In this document: piece by piece, positions 1 through 11,897 of the stretch
Layout of the letters: each line of letters opens with the position of its first letter
How positions within the stretch are numbered: the first letter of the stretch is position 1
DNA from: Datura wrightii
Taxonomy: Eukaryota > Streptophyta > Magnoliopsida > Solanales > Solanaceae
Direction of reading: 5' to 3'
Length of the DNA stretch: 64,000 nucleotides
NCBI GenBank assembly: GCA_035772735.1
Contig: JASDFA010000011.1
Location: 2,170,001 to 2,234,000 of the forward strand
Made by a program: the position numbers and the translations under genes
The notes under the pieces: model-generated
The model's input: the letters and a program-made list of their open reading frames with translations, nothing else
Database searches by the model: none
Told to the model about the DNA's origin: nothing

Positions 1-1475
1 TATATAATTAACAAAACATTAAAGATGTTCGTTTAATTTTATTCTTGTTTAAATGGAGAGAGTTTTATATAATCAAGAAAATACTAAAAAGTTATATTTC
101 TTTTGAGATACTTATTAAGGATAAATGAGTAAAAATATATGTTACTTTCTAAAAATGAGTAACTTTTTTAGAGGTATGACCAAATTAAAAATATCACTTA
201 ATTTGAAACGGAGGGAGTAAAATGACTTATTTTTTAGATTTGCTAAAGTAAGATCGATCAGATTGTGAAAGCAAAGGCAATTAACTTTACGAATCTAGAA
301 GATATATATACTTAGTGCTAGAATTTGGACCAGCTTTAAAACTAGTAAAATACGAATTTTGTCATTTTTTTTTTTTAAACCAGAGGTAATACTTTTGGGT
401 CTTTATTCAATAAAAACATATAGTAGGTTATGGTTGTAATTATTTATGATTTTTTTTTTAGAGTATCATCGTTAGAAGTAGACTTTACAATATAGAAATT
501 CGAGTTAATTAATTTCTAATTGAATAGCCAGTAGAAAATAATAAGAGAAACTTTTTTTGGGTATATCGTATATCAGATAATAAAATCTTCTTATCGAACG
601 ATTTCATTGATAAGTAAAAATTTATTTGTAAGATTGGAAAACAATGCACTATATGTTCACTGCGTTCATCATTAGGAGGCGTGAGTTAGATGATAATCAA
701 AAGCTTATTGGATATTATATATAAATTAATAATTTTCATCCATATTGTGATGAGATCAAAAGAAATTAAGATGTGAAAATCATATATTATAAAACTTGAA
801 AATACAATGGTATGCCAAGTATTATTTCGTCAAATCACTATTCACTGGGCACGTTTTTATGTAATTATTAATTATTTCATTAAAAGTAAAATGAAAAAAT
901 TTAATGTTCAGTTATATCTAAATATTAAGATAAATTAAATAGAAAAAATAATACAGAGAAAGTAATGATTAAACAATATAGAAGACATGCTAAATGAATA
1001 AGATAAGCTATATATTGTTTGAAGTTCACTCATCAATTAATCAGTAAATTCATCTGAATAACCAATTTATTGGATTGTCATTATAAAGTCACTTATCCAA
1101 ATTTAATAATTTCTTCAATATTTTGTCTTTGCTTTTTTTCTTCTATTCTAGTATATAATTTTATGCATGTAAAGATATAAAAATTAGAAAAATAAAAATA
1201 ACTCTAAGAACAATAAAAAGTTTTCTTTACAAACTATGCAACTAGGACTGTTATCAAATTAGTCCTTTTCCTACTCTATGCTAATTATTACTATGTGATA
1301 ACACACACATATCAGCTTCATGGATTAAAATTAAGGTCCTTAATTATCCATTCTTGCATTAAAATTTAGTAAAGTTTAGGGTTGATTATTTTAGAAAGTT
1401 ATTTTTTTTATAATAAAAAATTATTAATTAAGTGATCATCTGATAAATTAATTAAGTAAATCCGATACTCTTCAC
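1..1475. other. AT-rich intergenic DNA, no gene seen
   Basis: No open reading frame with a recognisable product and no splice-supported gene is visible. Around 180-222 there is a short segment ending in the sequence ACGGAGGGAGTA, which is the kind of end seen in Stowaway/mariner-type MITEs, so a decayed MITE probably lies here. The rest is unstructured A/T-rich sequence. Confidence 0.6.
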
Positions 1476-1732
1476 TTAGTGTCTGTTTGAAAAGTCACTG
1501 TATAATTGAAATTGGTGGAATTACTACCCTAGTAATTACATAGTACGGTAATTATGATGATCTAATTATTTGTCATGATGTAATTGCAGTAATTACAAGC
1601 GTACTGTTTGGTTGCACAAGTGTAATTACGCAGTTAGATTAAAATTTTAAAATAACAGTTAATTATTGAAAATTAATATTTGACAAATATGTGTCTTTAA
1701 AAATGATATTAAATTAGGTATTTAAGATACAT

Positions 1733-1757
1733 ATTCTCTCTCTCTCTCTCTCTCTAC

Positions 1758-1809
<52 letters not shown>
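1733..1809. repeat. Compound microsatellite (CT)n(TA)n(TG)n
   Basis: Runs of CT, then TA, then TG dinucleotides follow each other without a break. The tract lies in the left arm of the foldback element and has no counterpart in the right arm, so it probably arose or expanded after the arms formed. Confidence 0.9.
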
Positions 1810-1813
<4 letters not shown>

Positions 1814-2276
1814 ATTTAGCTAATATAATAAAAAAAATTGATACGTATTTTTAAATTTAATTAATTATAAAAACTAAAATTCATATGTTTTAATTAGAAC
1901 ATCATGGAATAAATATTTGAAAAAATATTAATATTATAAACCTAACACCATAAAGTTATTCAAATATTTGACAGTAAATAACTTATCAATTCTAACTAAA
2001 AAAATAAATGGCATGCAATGTGAAATTCTACATTAATTCAAAGACTAGAATAATAATATATTTTTTAAATTAAAAAATAAGAAATAAAAAATATGAACAA
2101 TTATATGAAATCTCAAGAAGTAAAGGTCGAAAAATGAGAAGAAAGAAAATAAAATATAAATAATATAAAACAAAAAATAAATTAAAATGAAGAAATAAAG
2201 AAAATAAATTAAAATAAAAATGAAAAGGAAGAAATTAAAAAGTAACCATATAATTATACCATGTAGTTACCTGCAA

Positions 2277-2440
2277 ATCTCACATGTTTGGAAGCCACCA
2301 GGTAATTGAATTTGAGTGTTTAGGTGTATTTACACAATTTGGCATGTTTGTTCGGCGAGATAATTACATGGCTAGCGGAAAATTGGATGTAATTGGAAGG
2401 GTGTAATTACACTCTCCAATTCCTCAAGGGGAGGTGAGAA
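2277..2440. mobile_element. Short MITE occupying the loop of the foldback element
   Basis: This segment (from GTTTGGAAGCC to CCAATTCCTCAAGG) is an inverted match to the direct-repeat units at 3421-3559 and 3560-3709. The shared blocks are the AGTGTAATTACACTC-type motif, AATTACATGG/AACCATATAATTA, and the terminal GTTTGGAAG. It therefore looks like one complete short MITE of about 140-160 bp that sits between the two long arms. Confidence 0.6.
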
Positions 2441-3420
2441 TTGCAGGTAATTACATGGTTTAATTACAACGTTACTTTTTAATTTCTTCATTTTTGTTTC
2501 TATTTTACTTTATTTTCTTTATTCCTTCATTTTAATTTCTTTTTTATTTTTATTATTTTAATTTTTTATTTTTAGAATATTTATCTTTTATTTTCTTTCT
2601 TCTCATTTCCTAACCTTTACTTCTTGTAATTTCATGAAATTGCTTGTATTATTTCTTTTTTTTTATTTAAAAAATATTATTATTCTAATTTTTGAACTAA
2701 TGTAGAATTTCTCTGTTGAATGATGTTATACACTTGTTTTCTTTTCCTTTTGAATTATATCTACTTAAGTTATATTAAAACTTATTTTAAGTTATGTTGA
2801 CATTTGACATAAGAGTATTATGTTTACTTCTTTTTTTTAAAAAAAAATAAATTTATATTATATTTTTCGTTCTAATTTATTTGTTTTAGTAGTATTGACT
2901 TGTTATTTCATATTGTATGTCATTCATTTTTAGTTACAATTGATGCATTACTTTTTGTCAAATATTTGAATAATTTATGATTTTATGTTTATAATATAAT
3001 ATTTTTTTTAAATATGCATTCTATGATATTCTTAAAAATATGAATTTTAGTTTTTATAAGTAATTAAATTAAAATAATATTAATTTAAAAATATGTATCA
3101 ATTATTTTTTATTATATTAGTTAAAAATATATATTTATTAAATAATATATTTTTTTAAAGACAATATGTATCTTACATACCTAATTTTATATTATTTATA
3201 AAGACACATATTTGTCAAATATTAATTTTTGATAATGAACTTTTATTTTAAAATTTTAATCTAATTGCCTAATTACTTGTGTAACCAAACAGTATGCTTG
3301 TAATTACAGTTGACAAACAAACAGGTCATCATAATTAATATACTGTGTAATTATTAGGTTGTGTAATTATTGTTCTAGTAATTACACCAATTTCAAATAC
3401 ACAGTAGCTTTTCAAATAGA

Positions 3421-3715
3421 CCCTTAGGAATTGGAGAGCGTAATTACACTCTTACAATTACCTTTAATTCTCTGCTAACTATGTAATTACCTGACCAAAC
3501 AAACATACCAAACTATATAATTACATTTAAATTTAATTACCAAGTTACTTCCAAACAGACCCTTAGAAATTGAAAAGTGTAATTACACCCTTTCAATTAT
3601 TCTTAATTCCCTACTAACCATATAATTATATGATGAAATAAATACACTAAACTATATAATTACATCAAATGACATCTAAATCTGATTATCAAATTATTTT
3701 CCAAACATACCCTTA
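3421..3715. repeat. Two tandem copies of the ~140-150 bp MITE unit
   Basis: CCCTTAG occurs at 3421 and 3560, and CCCTTAATG at 3710, each preceded by a CCAAACA(G/T)AC- or CAAATAGAC-type end. Between them lie two diverged copies of the same unit (139 and 150 bp), each with AATTGRARAG, GTAATTACAC and AACTATATAATTACAT blocks. They abut the right end of the foldback element. Confidence 0.7.
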
Positions 3716-6700
3716 ATGGCAGCGATATTGCTGATGGAAGATTTTGCATGCTTTAAATTATAATATGACGAGGCTGAATATTCGTCATTTCAAATGATTA
3801 ATTTTGGCCACAAATTAAATCACCTACTTATGGTCTAAGTTGCCTCGTATCACAATATATAATATTTTATCTTATCTTATCATTCAATTAATTAATTAAT
3901 TAATTCTGTGGATAGACGTGCACTTAAAGAACTCATGCGACAAACCTCAATTGTGAATTACCAAAAATCATTTGGACATTTTTTATTTGTATTTTCTATG
4001 GCACTTAAAGCACATAGACAAAATAAAGAATTGTGTATAAATAAAATTAAAATAAATATACTAATATATTTCATAAATAAATTTGAAGATGATAGAAAAA
4101 TAAAATACACAGAAACTTTTATCATATAATTTTAGACTCACAAATTTGAGATGAATCTAATAATAATCACTTAAATTTACAAAAAATTATTTTAAAATTT
4201 ACTCCGTATTTAATCATAATAGACAAGACTCAATTGAAAATGTGCGTAATCTTATCTTAAGCGAAAGGCCATTTAAAATTTGTCCTTTGTGATTTTGAAA
4301 TTTGGATGACACAAGTGTGGGAAAGGAATAGTTGCAATTCCTTCCAACTATTTTTTGTTTCTTCCTTCTGATTAGATTTTAGATAAGTCCCTTATCATAT
4401 TCGTCATTGTTCATCTTCTAGACTATCCACACATACCAACGTGTCTATTCTTTTGTCATCTTCTGATCCAATTCTAATTAGTTGCGGCTGCTACTATTGT
4501 TACTTTCGCTTATAAAATTATATCGAGTATGTTAATAATTGTTGTTGCCACTATTATTATTATATGCTCTTTTTTTTTCTTGCTTTTTTTTTTTGGCGGG
4601 AATACAACATTGGGAAAGTTACATATTTAGTCGGCTCGTCAAAAGTAATTACAATCGATGATCATATTATACAAAAAATATATAGAAGCTACATATAAAA
4701 ATATGTATTTAGATACAAAATATATGTGTTTCTCTATTATTATATTGGTGGGCGACTATTCAATATAAAAATTCTTACGAACAACACTAACAATAGTTGG
4801 TTCTTGACTCTAGGCCTTTACACCAACGCTTGCTAATTGCTATTGCAACATCGGCCTGCCATTGTTGGGTAGCGCTCGGCCCAAGCAGCCTCGACCCGGT
4901 AGAGGCTGGGATTATTTGCACACTATGGCCTCTTTTTAACACCAATTTTTAGAATTTGTCCATGTTAAGTTTAATACGCCAAATTTCGAGAGCATGTATT
5001 TGAAAATCACAATCTGATTAACAATTACTAGGATAGTAATCACATAGTATAATAATTACATAACTGAAATGATGCGAATCTAAATTATTTGAATTATAAA
5101 ATAAGTATCACACACCAAGTAAGAATTCAAAAAGAAAAAAGAGAGAGAGAAAATGTATAATGTTGTAATTTGATCCATGGGAAGCAAGTTATTTTCAGAG
5201 GGGTTCTTAAATTAGAAATGGCAAAAAGAATTGGGCACATTGCCGGTGCTATAAAAATAAATACTGTAGTAGTAATAGTAGTCGTCTTAGCTAAATGCTT
5301 TGATTTGATTTAGTGGTACTTGCTGGGTCAAATTTCGTCAACAACCCACGTGAAATTGGGCCTTTGTAGTCTGTCTGAACTTTGGACTTTCTGCCCTTTT
5401 TCGTCGACCAACACACACGCACACACAATAAATAATTCTCATGAGAATGTTTGACTAAATTGTGATCTAAATATATATTCATTCAGAACCACTAAAAATA
5501 ACAATTTTTAAAATATTTAAAATGTTCCACGTCGATTAATGCAAAAAAAAATATCAGAAGTTAGATAGATATAAAATTACATCAAATAAAAATATATGTG
5601 TTCAATAGTGTCAATAGTCCGGGTTTGCATTCTCACAGATCCTACCCAAATTAATACTATGGCATAATTGTTATTTAATTATATTTTAATATTTCAAAAT
5701 TCGAAACCAACTAAAATTTAGCTTGTTAAATATTTTCGTATTTGAAATATATAGAAAATTCTAATATCTAAAACTTAAATTCAAATAAAGTTTTGTCTTT
5801 AATAAATTATTTTCTTATATTTACATAATAATAATCATTTCATGTTATTTTTTAAATAAAATTATATTAAAAAATATAAAATATTACATTTATTTTGATA
5901 TTAATATTATTTTAAAATTTTTTATATATATTTAATTTAATATATTAATACGAGATGAGGTAAAGTATAGCAAAAAAATAAATATTTGTAAGTTGGACGA
6001 ATTTAGAAAATGTTGAAGCAATAAATAGCAATATGCTAAAGATATGGACACGTGAAATAGTTGATTTTTCTCTAGTTAAACTTGACCAAAATACTCAGGA
6101 TGCTCAATCTGATTGGTTTAATTATTTGTTTCATTTGGATACATTGATTTTTTAGATTCGATGGACGGAAGGGGCAGCATGACAGGGTAAAAAACTAAAA
6201 GAATTATCCCTTCATTAATATTTATTCCAAATTAATAAATATATATATATCAGCATGTCATATACTTGTACATATATTTTTATTACTTGATCATTATTAT
6301 CAATTAAAAATATTTTGATTTTTATTTTATAATAGATTTATAGAATTTGATTTAAACATGGATTACAAATAATAATTTAGTTGAATACACCTATAATCTC
6401 TTTAATTGATTGTGATGTGTTATTCAGTTAATTACCTGAATATATCAATAACAAAAAAGAAATTGTCATTCTCAAACGCTCATTACATAGTCTTACAAAA
6501 TGTGTCACTTTTTTACACATCAATATTAATTGAAACAGGTTTAAGATTTTACGATTTACTCAAGTTAATTCGTTCAATTATGGGAGGTCATATATTTTAA
6601 GTGATTAAACGTATATATTAAATTGAGGCTTGAAAATACATGCTATAATTTTCTTAAACTTTCAGTTCAAAGTATCTAAGAATAAAGCTTTATCATGCAT

Positions 6701-7937
6701 TTATTTGTTCAATCTAAATATATCACATTTTAAGTGTGTCTAAATAAAATTTAGTAATAAATTTAAGAGATTAGCGATGTATTCAGCCTAATAATGTCTT
6801 AGTGTAGGACTTAGAAGAAATATTTTTCGTCTCAAATTATTGTCACTTTTTCTAAAAGATTATTAAAGTTCAAGATAAAATCAATGATTTTTTTAATTTT
6901 AGTCTTACTGTAATTTTTTTTAAAGATTACAAAATTTTAGATTATTGAGTAAACATTTAGTAAAAAGAAATTATAACTTAAATATAATTAAAATTAAAGT
7001 AATTCAAAAAATTTACTAATTAATATTATTAAAATGCATATAAAATTTTTTAAAAAAGTTATAGATAATTTGAGAGGAACGAAATAGTAGTATTGGCTGG
7101 CTCCACTTTTGTTTTTAGGTCTTTTTAATGTGGAAAATTCAGTCAAAGTGCGGTGAGGCAATAAACAATTCCAAGTCAACTCTCTTTGACGGGTTCTCAA
7201 TTTGTTCCCCAAAATTATGTAGTGTGAAGTGTGAACGTTTGAACCCATCTTTCTAAAACGCCAAAATTCTTTGGGAAAAAACAAGATGATATTTTTCCTT
7301 ATTTTATTTGTATATTATATTAAAGTTATATTTTTAATTTATTTATTATTTTTAGTATATTAAAAAAATTATTTGTAATTCATAATAGTAATTATTTATT
7401 CTTTAAATTATTTTTCAACATCAATTAATATAGATATTATGATAAAATATTCATATCAATCATTATTTCTTAAAAAGTTATGTAAAATTTAAATGAAACA
7501 AGTAAAAATGAACGGAGAAATTACCTAAAAATTCAATAAGACTAAACAAAATTAATATAATTAAATGTGTTATAGTACGACGGTGAAGCATAAAAATTGA
7601 GTTTTAAAATGTGAAAGTTGGTAACAACAATCACTTAAAGCTAGCTCCAACCTCCAAGTATAGTTGAAGGTGATTCTCCAATTACCTTTACGATCCTCTA
7701 CTTAAGAAGTACTCATAATTTTTTTTGCAATATAATTACCTTAAAAATAAAATACTATGGCTCTTTGAAATTCCTCATTTACCATATGGTTAGCTGTTAT
7801 AACATCGTTTCGACCAACTAATTCTTGCAAAGACACTCTACCTTATTTTACGTTTTAGAAGAGGCATTTCTCAATCATCATGATTAATGGTGGTTTGCTA
7901 GCTAATCAAAGACATAATTGTTTTTACATCTTAAAAG
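3716..7937. other. Intergenic DNA with MITE remnants, no gene seen
   Basis: The short frames at 3908-4129, 5291-5482, 6406-6600 and 6994-7284 show no family resemblance, no splice context and low-complexity translations. A partial copy of the foldback/MITE end lies at about 4990-5065 (GTATTTGAAAATCAC, AATTACTAGGATAGTAATCACATAG). Segments at about 6815-7090 and 7290-7525 have the flanks of Stowaway/mariner-like MITEs (TTCGTCTCAAATTATTG at one end, GAGGAACGAAATAGTA at the other). The rest is A/T-rich. Confidence 0.55.
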
Positions 7938-8708
7938 AATGGGATCGGATGAACATCGAATCAAATTAGTTCGGTTCGATTTAGATTCTTTCAAATTCGA
8001 TTAAGTTTGGTTGGATATTTCTAAAATGACTTTTTCAATGTAAATAAGTGAAATAAAATGAGGACCACTCAAACATTAAAAGCTTTCAAATAACAGAATA
8101 TTTGCTTTTACCTTATGTTTGATTTCTTCGCAATATATGTGGTATGAAGTCAAGCCGTGTTGACATGATTAATAAATAATTATAAAGTGAAATTTTGTGA
8201 TGTCAAAATCAAGAGAAAAAATATATTAAATGCACGAACATCATCACTTCTCTAAAAAATTGATGCATAAAAAATAAAAAATGAACTTCAGATCGCTTCA
8301 AAATTGTTACAACTGAACTTCAACCTAAAAGAAGAAGACGAAGATGGAGGAGTAAGAAAAAAAACGTGGAGAAGAGAGGATGACAGTCGTTAAGTTTATT
8401 CTTTCGCTTGTGAAGCAGAAAACTATATTTGCAAAGTCTTTTTAGAATGTGTTGGAAATATAAAGAATGACTTAAAAAGTAGCACATACATAAAAAAATT
8501 AGGCCCCGATAGAAATATTAGTAATTTAGAATATTTTTTTAAAGCCTTTTTAATAAAAATTTGTTTCGTTGGTGTATCAAAGAATCGAGACCCTTAAATC
8601 AAACAACGAAACAAAAAATAAAATTTTTGAAAAAAAAACTGAATGAAGAATCGAATTAGTTCGAATCGATCTCATTCAATTTTTTGATATTTCTGTTCAC
8701 CCGTAATA
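7938..8708. mobile_element. Non-autonomous inverted-repeat element, 'ATTAGTTCG' type
   Basis: The left end holds GGATCGGATGAACATCGAATC and then AAATTAGTTCGG. The right end read in reverse complement has GGGTGAACAGAAATATC followed downstream by GAACTAATTCGATTC. Ends with a GGGTGAAC/GGATGAAC block followed by repeated TTCGGTT/TCGAATT motifs are common in plant hAT-like non-autonomous elements. There is no coding frame inside. The boundaries are approximate and no target-site duplication was established. Confidence 0.45.
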
Positions 8709-8979
8709 ATAGATACATGATAATGAGTCATATATAAAAGAGTTTACGTTTTATTTATTTATGAATAGTACTTTTCCATCTCAATATATGTAGTATCTAC
8801 AAAAAATATAGAGTCAAATAAGTTTTTTTATATGTTATTTAAATATTTTAAATTATCTCTTACTTAAATTTTTAATAATTATCAAATATATAAATTTTAT
8901 TTTTTAAAAAATAAAAATATTTAAATTCATAATAAAAATCTAAAATTTAACTCTCCAAATTCACATAAATTATTATTTT

Positions 8980-9190
8980 CTTCGTCTCAATTTATGTGAT
9001 GTATAAATAATATGAATTTTTTTTTAAAATTTATGATTTAAAATAAGTTATAGATATTTTTGTGGTTATAAATTATACCATTAAAGTGAAATAAATATTT
9101 TAAAACTAAAATATTATTAAATACAAATATATTATTTTTTTGGAACTAATTTAAAAAATAAAATAAAATTGGGACTAGAGCGTAGGATGT
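8980..9190. mobile_element. Stowaway-like MITE remnant upstream of the SOSEKI gene
   Basis: The left end (TTCTTCGTCTCAATTTATGTG) and the right end (AAAATTGGGACTAGAGCGTAGG) have the form of the CTCCGTCYCAATTTATGTG...ATTGGGACGGAGG elements that are widespread in Solanaceae. It ends about 140 bp before the likely TATA box of the next gene. Confidence 0.45.
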
Positions 9191-9331
9191 AAAGGAAGTG
9201 TCAAAAAAATAACTGAAATCAACACGTTCCCGGATTTGTCACATAGCTGTAGACTGCCGCATCCAATTTTCGAATTTCTGCTCCCTCGCTCCTTCCATCC
9301 ACCCTCCAGACCAGACGCGCACATTTCAACT

Positions 9332-9338
9332 TATAAAC
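9332..9338 (+). promoter_or_regulatory. Likely TATA box of the SOSEKI gene
   Basis: TATAAAC lies 139 bp upstream of the chosen ATG, in a locally C-rich segment that differs from the A/T-rich DNA before it. A start site near 9365 would give a 5' leader of about 110 bases. Confidence 0.45.
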
Positions 9339-9476
9339 GTGAACCCCCGCCATTCACTCTCTGCAATTTTCAGTTTCCACATTCCACACTTTTTACTGAA
9401 TTCCAAGCTTTCAACCGAGGGAATATCGAGGTTCTCGTTTCTTCTACGTTTTTCAAACAAAACGATTGATAGAATA

Positions 9477-11556
9477 ATGTCGGTGACGTCGTCGAGAACG
9501 ACGGACCTCCAAATGCACAAGAAATGGAAAGGCAGAGAAACAAGCCCTGAACGCACCAAAGTCTGGACTGAACCTCCTAACCATAAGCTCAACAAAGTAC
9601 CCGTCATTTACTATCTCACCAGAAATGGCCAACTTGAACACCCCCATTTCATGGAGGTTCCTCTTTCCAACCCTGATGGTCTCTATCTCAGAGGTATGAA
9701 AAATATCCATACCTGGAGAAATTCACATAGTGCGTAACCGTAAGATTTCAAATGTACTGATTCGTTTTTTTTTTTTTTTGACATTTTATTCAGATGTGAT
9801 GAACCGCTTGAATTGTCTTCGTGGAAAAGGCATGGCGTCTTTGTACTCCTGGTCTGCTAAAAGGTGAATTACGTTTCGTTTTCTATTTAAATTTCTGTTA
9901 TCGCCGTGTTTATACATATGGAGCTGAAAGGAATTTTTTACTTTTTTGTGCAATTCAGAAGCTATAGGAATGGATTCGTGTGGCACGATTTGACGGATAA
10001 CGATTTTATATACCCAGCACATGGTCAAGAATATGTTCTGAAAGGATCAGAGCTTCTCGATAACACATTGACTTCAAAACCCGATGATTCTAGAAATCCG
10101 GTGCCGGAGATACAGAAAATGAGTGAAGATCGTGAGTTTCCAGTGGTGACAAGGCGCCGGAACCAGTCCTGGAGTTCCTCCGATTTCCACGAGTACTGTG
10201 TGTCTCCCGGCGAATTAATCGGACGAGCCGCCGCCGATGCGTCGACACAGACCGACGATAGAAGACGCCGGCGAAAAGCAATGCGAATCGTCGAAGAAGA
10301 AGAAGAGTTGACAGAAGACCGGACAATTAAATCGGACGGTAAACAACCAGACGAGATTGAACATAGTCTGAACGGGTCAACGGAGCTGAACCGAGGCGAA
10401 ATTTCACCACCACCGTCCGATTCAAGCTCTGAAACGCTAGAAACATTGATGAAGGCGGATGGAAGAGTAATCTTACGGCCGGATACAATCAGCGAAGATC
10501 CTACGGCTAATATTCAATCAAGCGGAAAGAGTAAAGCACCTTCCGTTCTGATGCAACTACTCTATTGCGGTTCGACGTCCTTCAAGCAATGTGGGGCCGG
10601 TTACGGGAAGGAAAATGGATTTTCCTTAATTTCACAATATAAAACACGGCTGCCACGTGGCCGGTGTATCAATCAAGTGGTGAAGGATGTACAGAGTCCA
10701 ATGGTGGAATATCATGGAAGTGAAGAGAGAATTAAGCTGGAAGACAAGGAGTACTTCAGTGGGAGTTTAATAGAGATGAAGAAGGAGAAATTTCCAGCTC
10801 TAAGGAGATCTTCTTCATACAATGTGGAACGGTGAGTACATTTACTTCTTAGTTACTCTGTACTGGTGAACCGTTGTGTTTTCTTTCTAATTAAACACCT
10901 TAAATTGAAAATGAAGATTGAATAATTTGGTTCATCAACACGTCTGTTCATTGGCAAGCATGATTTGTTGAACTTTCACATTAAGTTAACACACCTATAA
11001 ACAGTTTTAGCGTAACAAGGATATTAGACTTGGATTATGCTTGTTGACTAATGTCAATTTCTTGCCAATGCCTAATGTCGAGGCCCTGGTGATTGGCTGA
11101 GGATTGCCCATGTTTGAGTTATGGTTGATTATAACATTTGTTCGACGAGCTTTGTTAAAAAATAAAGTTTGAGTTCTTGGCTACATCTTTTGATACAATG
11201 ATAAGTGTATTTTATCCTGTATTTCGGTGACATTTATTGCTTTGCAAGGAGTGGGTAGGTATATGAAGGTTCCTTGCGGTGGTAAATTACTCTGCAATCT
11301 GCAGTACTATTGACGTGGGGATCCAGCTATTCAATTGTTTCTCTTACAGAAAATGATGGGACTGAATTAGATTCTGCAGTTCTGTCTGGACAATTGGGTA
11401 TTTACTCTCTTCTACGTAAGCAAAACAGAGCTTTTTATCAGTTTATTCATTACAACACGTCAAGGAGAACTCAATAGGGATAGAGTGTGACGATATATTT
11501 TCACCAACTTATTCGACTTTCCCTTCAAGATTGTTAAACATAACTTTAATCCTGTG

Positions 11557-11603
<47 letters not shown>

Positions 11604-11897
11604 TGTCCTTCTTTCTTTATTGAAATCTACAAATTCTACTTATCAAGATCTCTTATCTATTAGTATGGGGTTCCTATAATTGATAGTTGTTCATCCGTTA
11701 TGAATATCTCCCTGATGGATTATTCGCCTTTTTAATTCTCTGTGGATATTTGAATCTTGATTCATTTTCTGAGTCTGATATTGGTGTGCAGGAGTACAAA
11801 ATTGGAACGGACTGAGAAACAAAGAGAAGTGAAAACAAAATGTTATATATCTGAGAAAGCAAAAGAATCAGTCGACCAGAAAGGAAGGAAACAGTGA
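9477..11897 (+). CDS. SOSEKI / DUF966 polarity protein, four exons
   Basis: The deduced protein is 421 aa. Exons are 9477-9693, 9794-9863, 9959-10831 and 11792-11897, all with GT-AG introns that keep frame. The start ATG gives MSVTSSRTTDLQMHKKWKGR, matching the usual SOSEKI N-terminus; an in-frame upstream extension exists but reads like leader. The DIX-like domain covers about residues 38-130 (VPVIYYLTRNGQLEHPHFME, then RLNCLRGKGMASLYSWS and FVWHDL..NDFIYPAHGQEYVLKGSEL), interrupted by introns 1 and 2 as in the family. A second conserved block (LMQLLYCGSTSFKQCG) lies near 291-308. In known SOSEKIs the DIX-like domain polymerises and the protein sits at polar cell edges. The acidic and basic middle region looks disordered. 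The call is firm, but which SOSEKI paralog it is cannot be told from here. Confidence 0.93.
11560..11601. repeat. (TA)n microsatellite in SOSEKI intron 3
   Basis: About 20 TA units lie inside the 960 bp third intron (10832-11791). Confidence 0.9.

Larger units (their letters stand above)
1476..3426. mobile_element. Large foldback (inverted-repeat) element
   Basis: The left end (about 1476-1525) and the reverse complement of the right end (about 3380-3426) match over roughly 45 bp with the same landmarks (GTCTGTTTGAAAAG-like end, then ATTGAAATTGGTG against TTTGAAATTGGTG). The match continues inward: the AAAATTTTAAAATAA and TTTGACAAATATGTGTCTTTA blocks at about 1640-1700 recur inverted at about 3200-3270, and the inner ends (AATTAAAAAGTAAC and TACCTGCAA at 2235-2276; TTGCAGGTAA and GTTACTTTTTAATT at 2441-2490) also pair. 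The arms are thus about 800 and 985 bp around a 164 bp loop. No transposase frame is seen, so it is a non-autonomous foldback/MITE-like element. The superfamily is not certain. Confidence 0.7.

Noticed and set aside
3908..4129. 73-codon open frame
   Set aside because: Lys/Ile/Asn-rich translation of A/T-rich DNA, no family likeness, no promoter or splice context.
4840..4935. G/C-rich patch (TTGGGTAGCGCTCGGCCC, GACCCGGTAGAGGCTGG) considered as a tRNA or SINE promoter
   Set aside because: No consistent A box/B box spacing and no cloverleaf could be drawn; it may be a retroelement scrap, but nothing firm supports that.
9453..10326. Several minus-strand frames over the SOSEKI gene
   Set aside because: Antisense shadows of exons 1 and 3.
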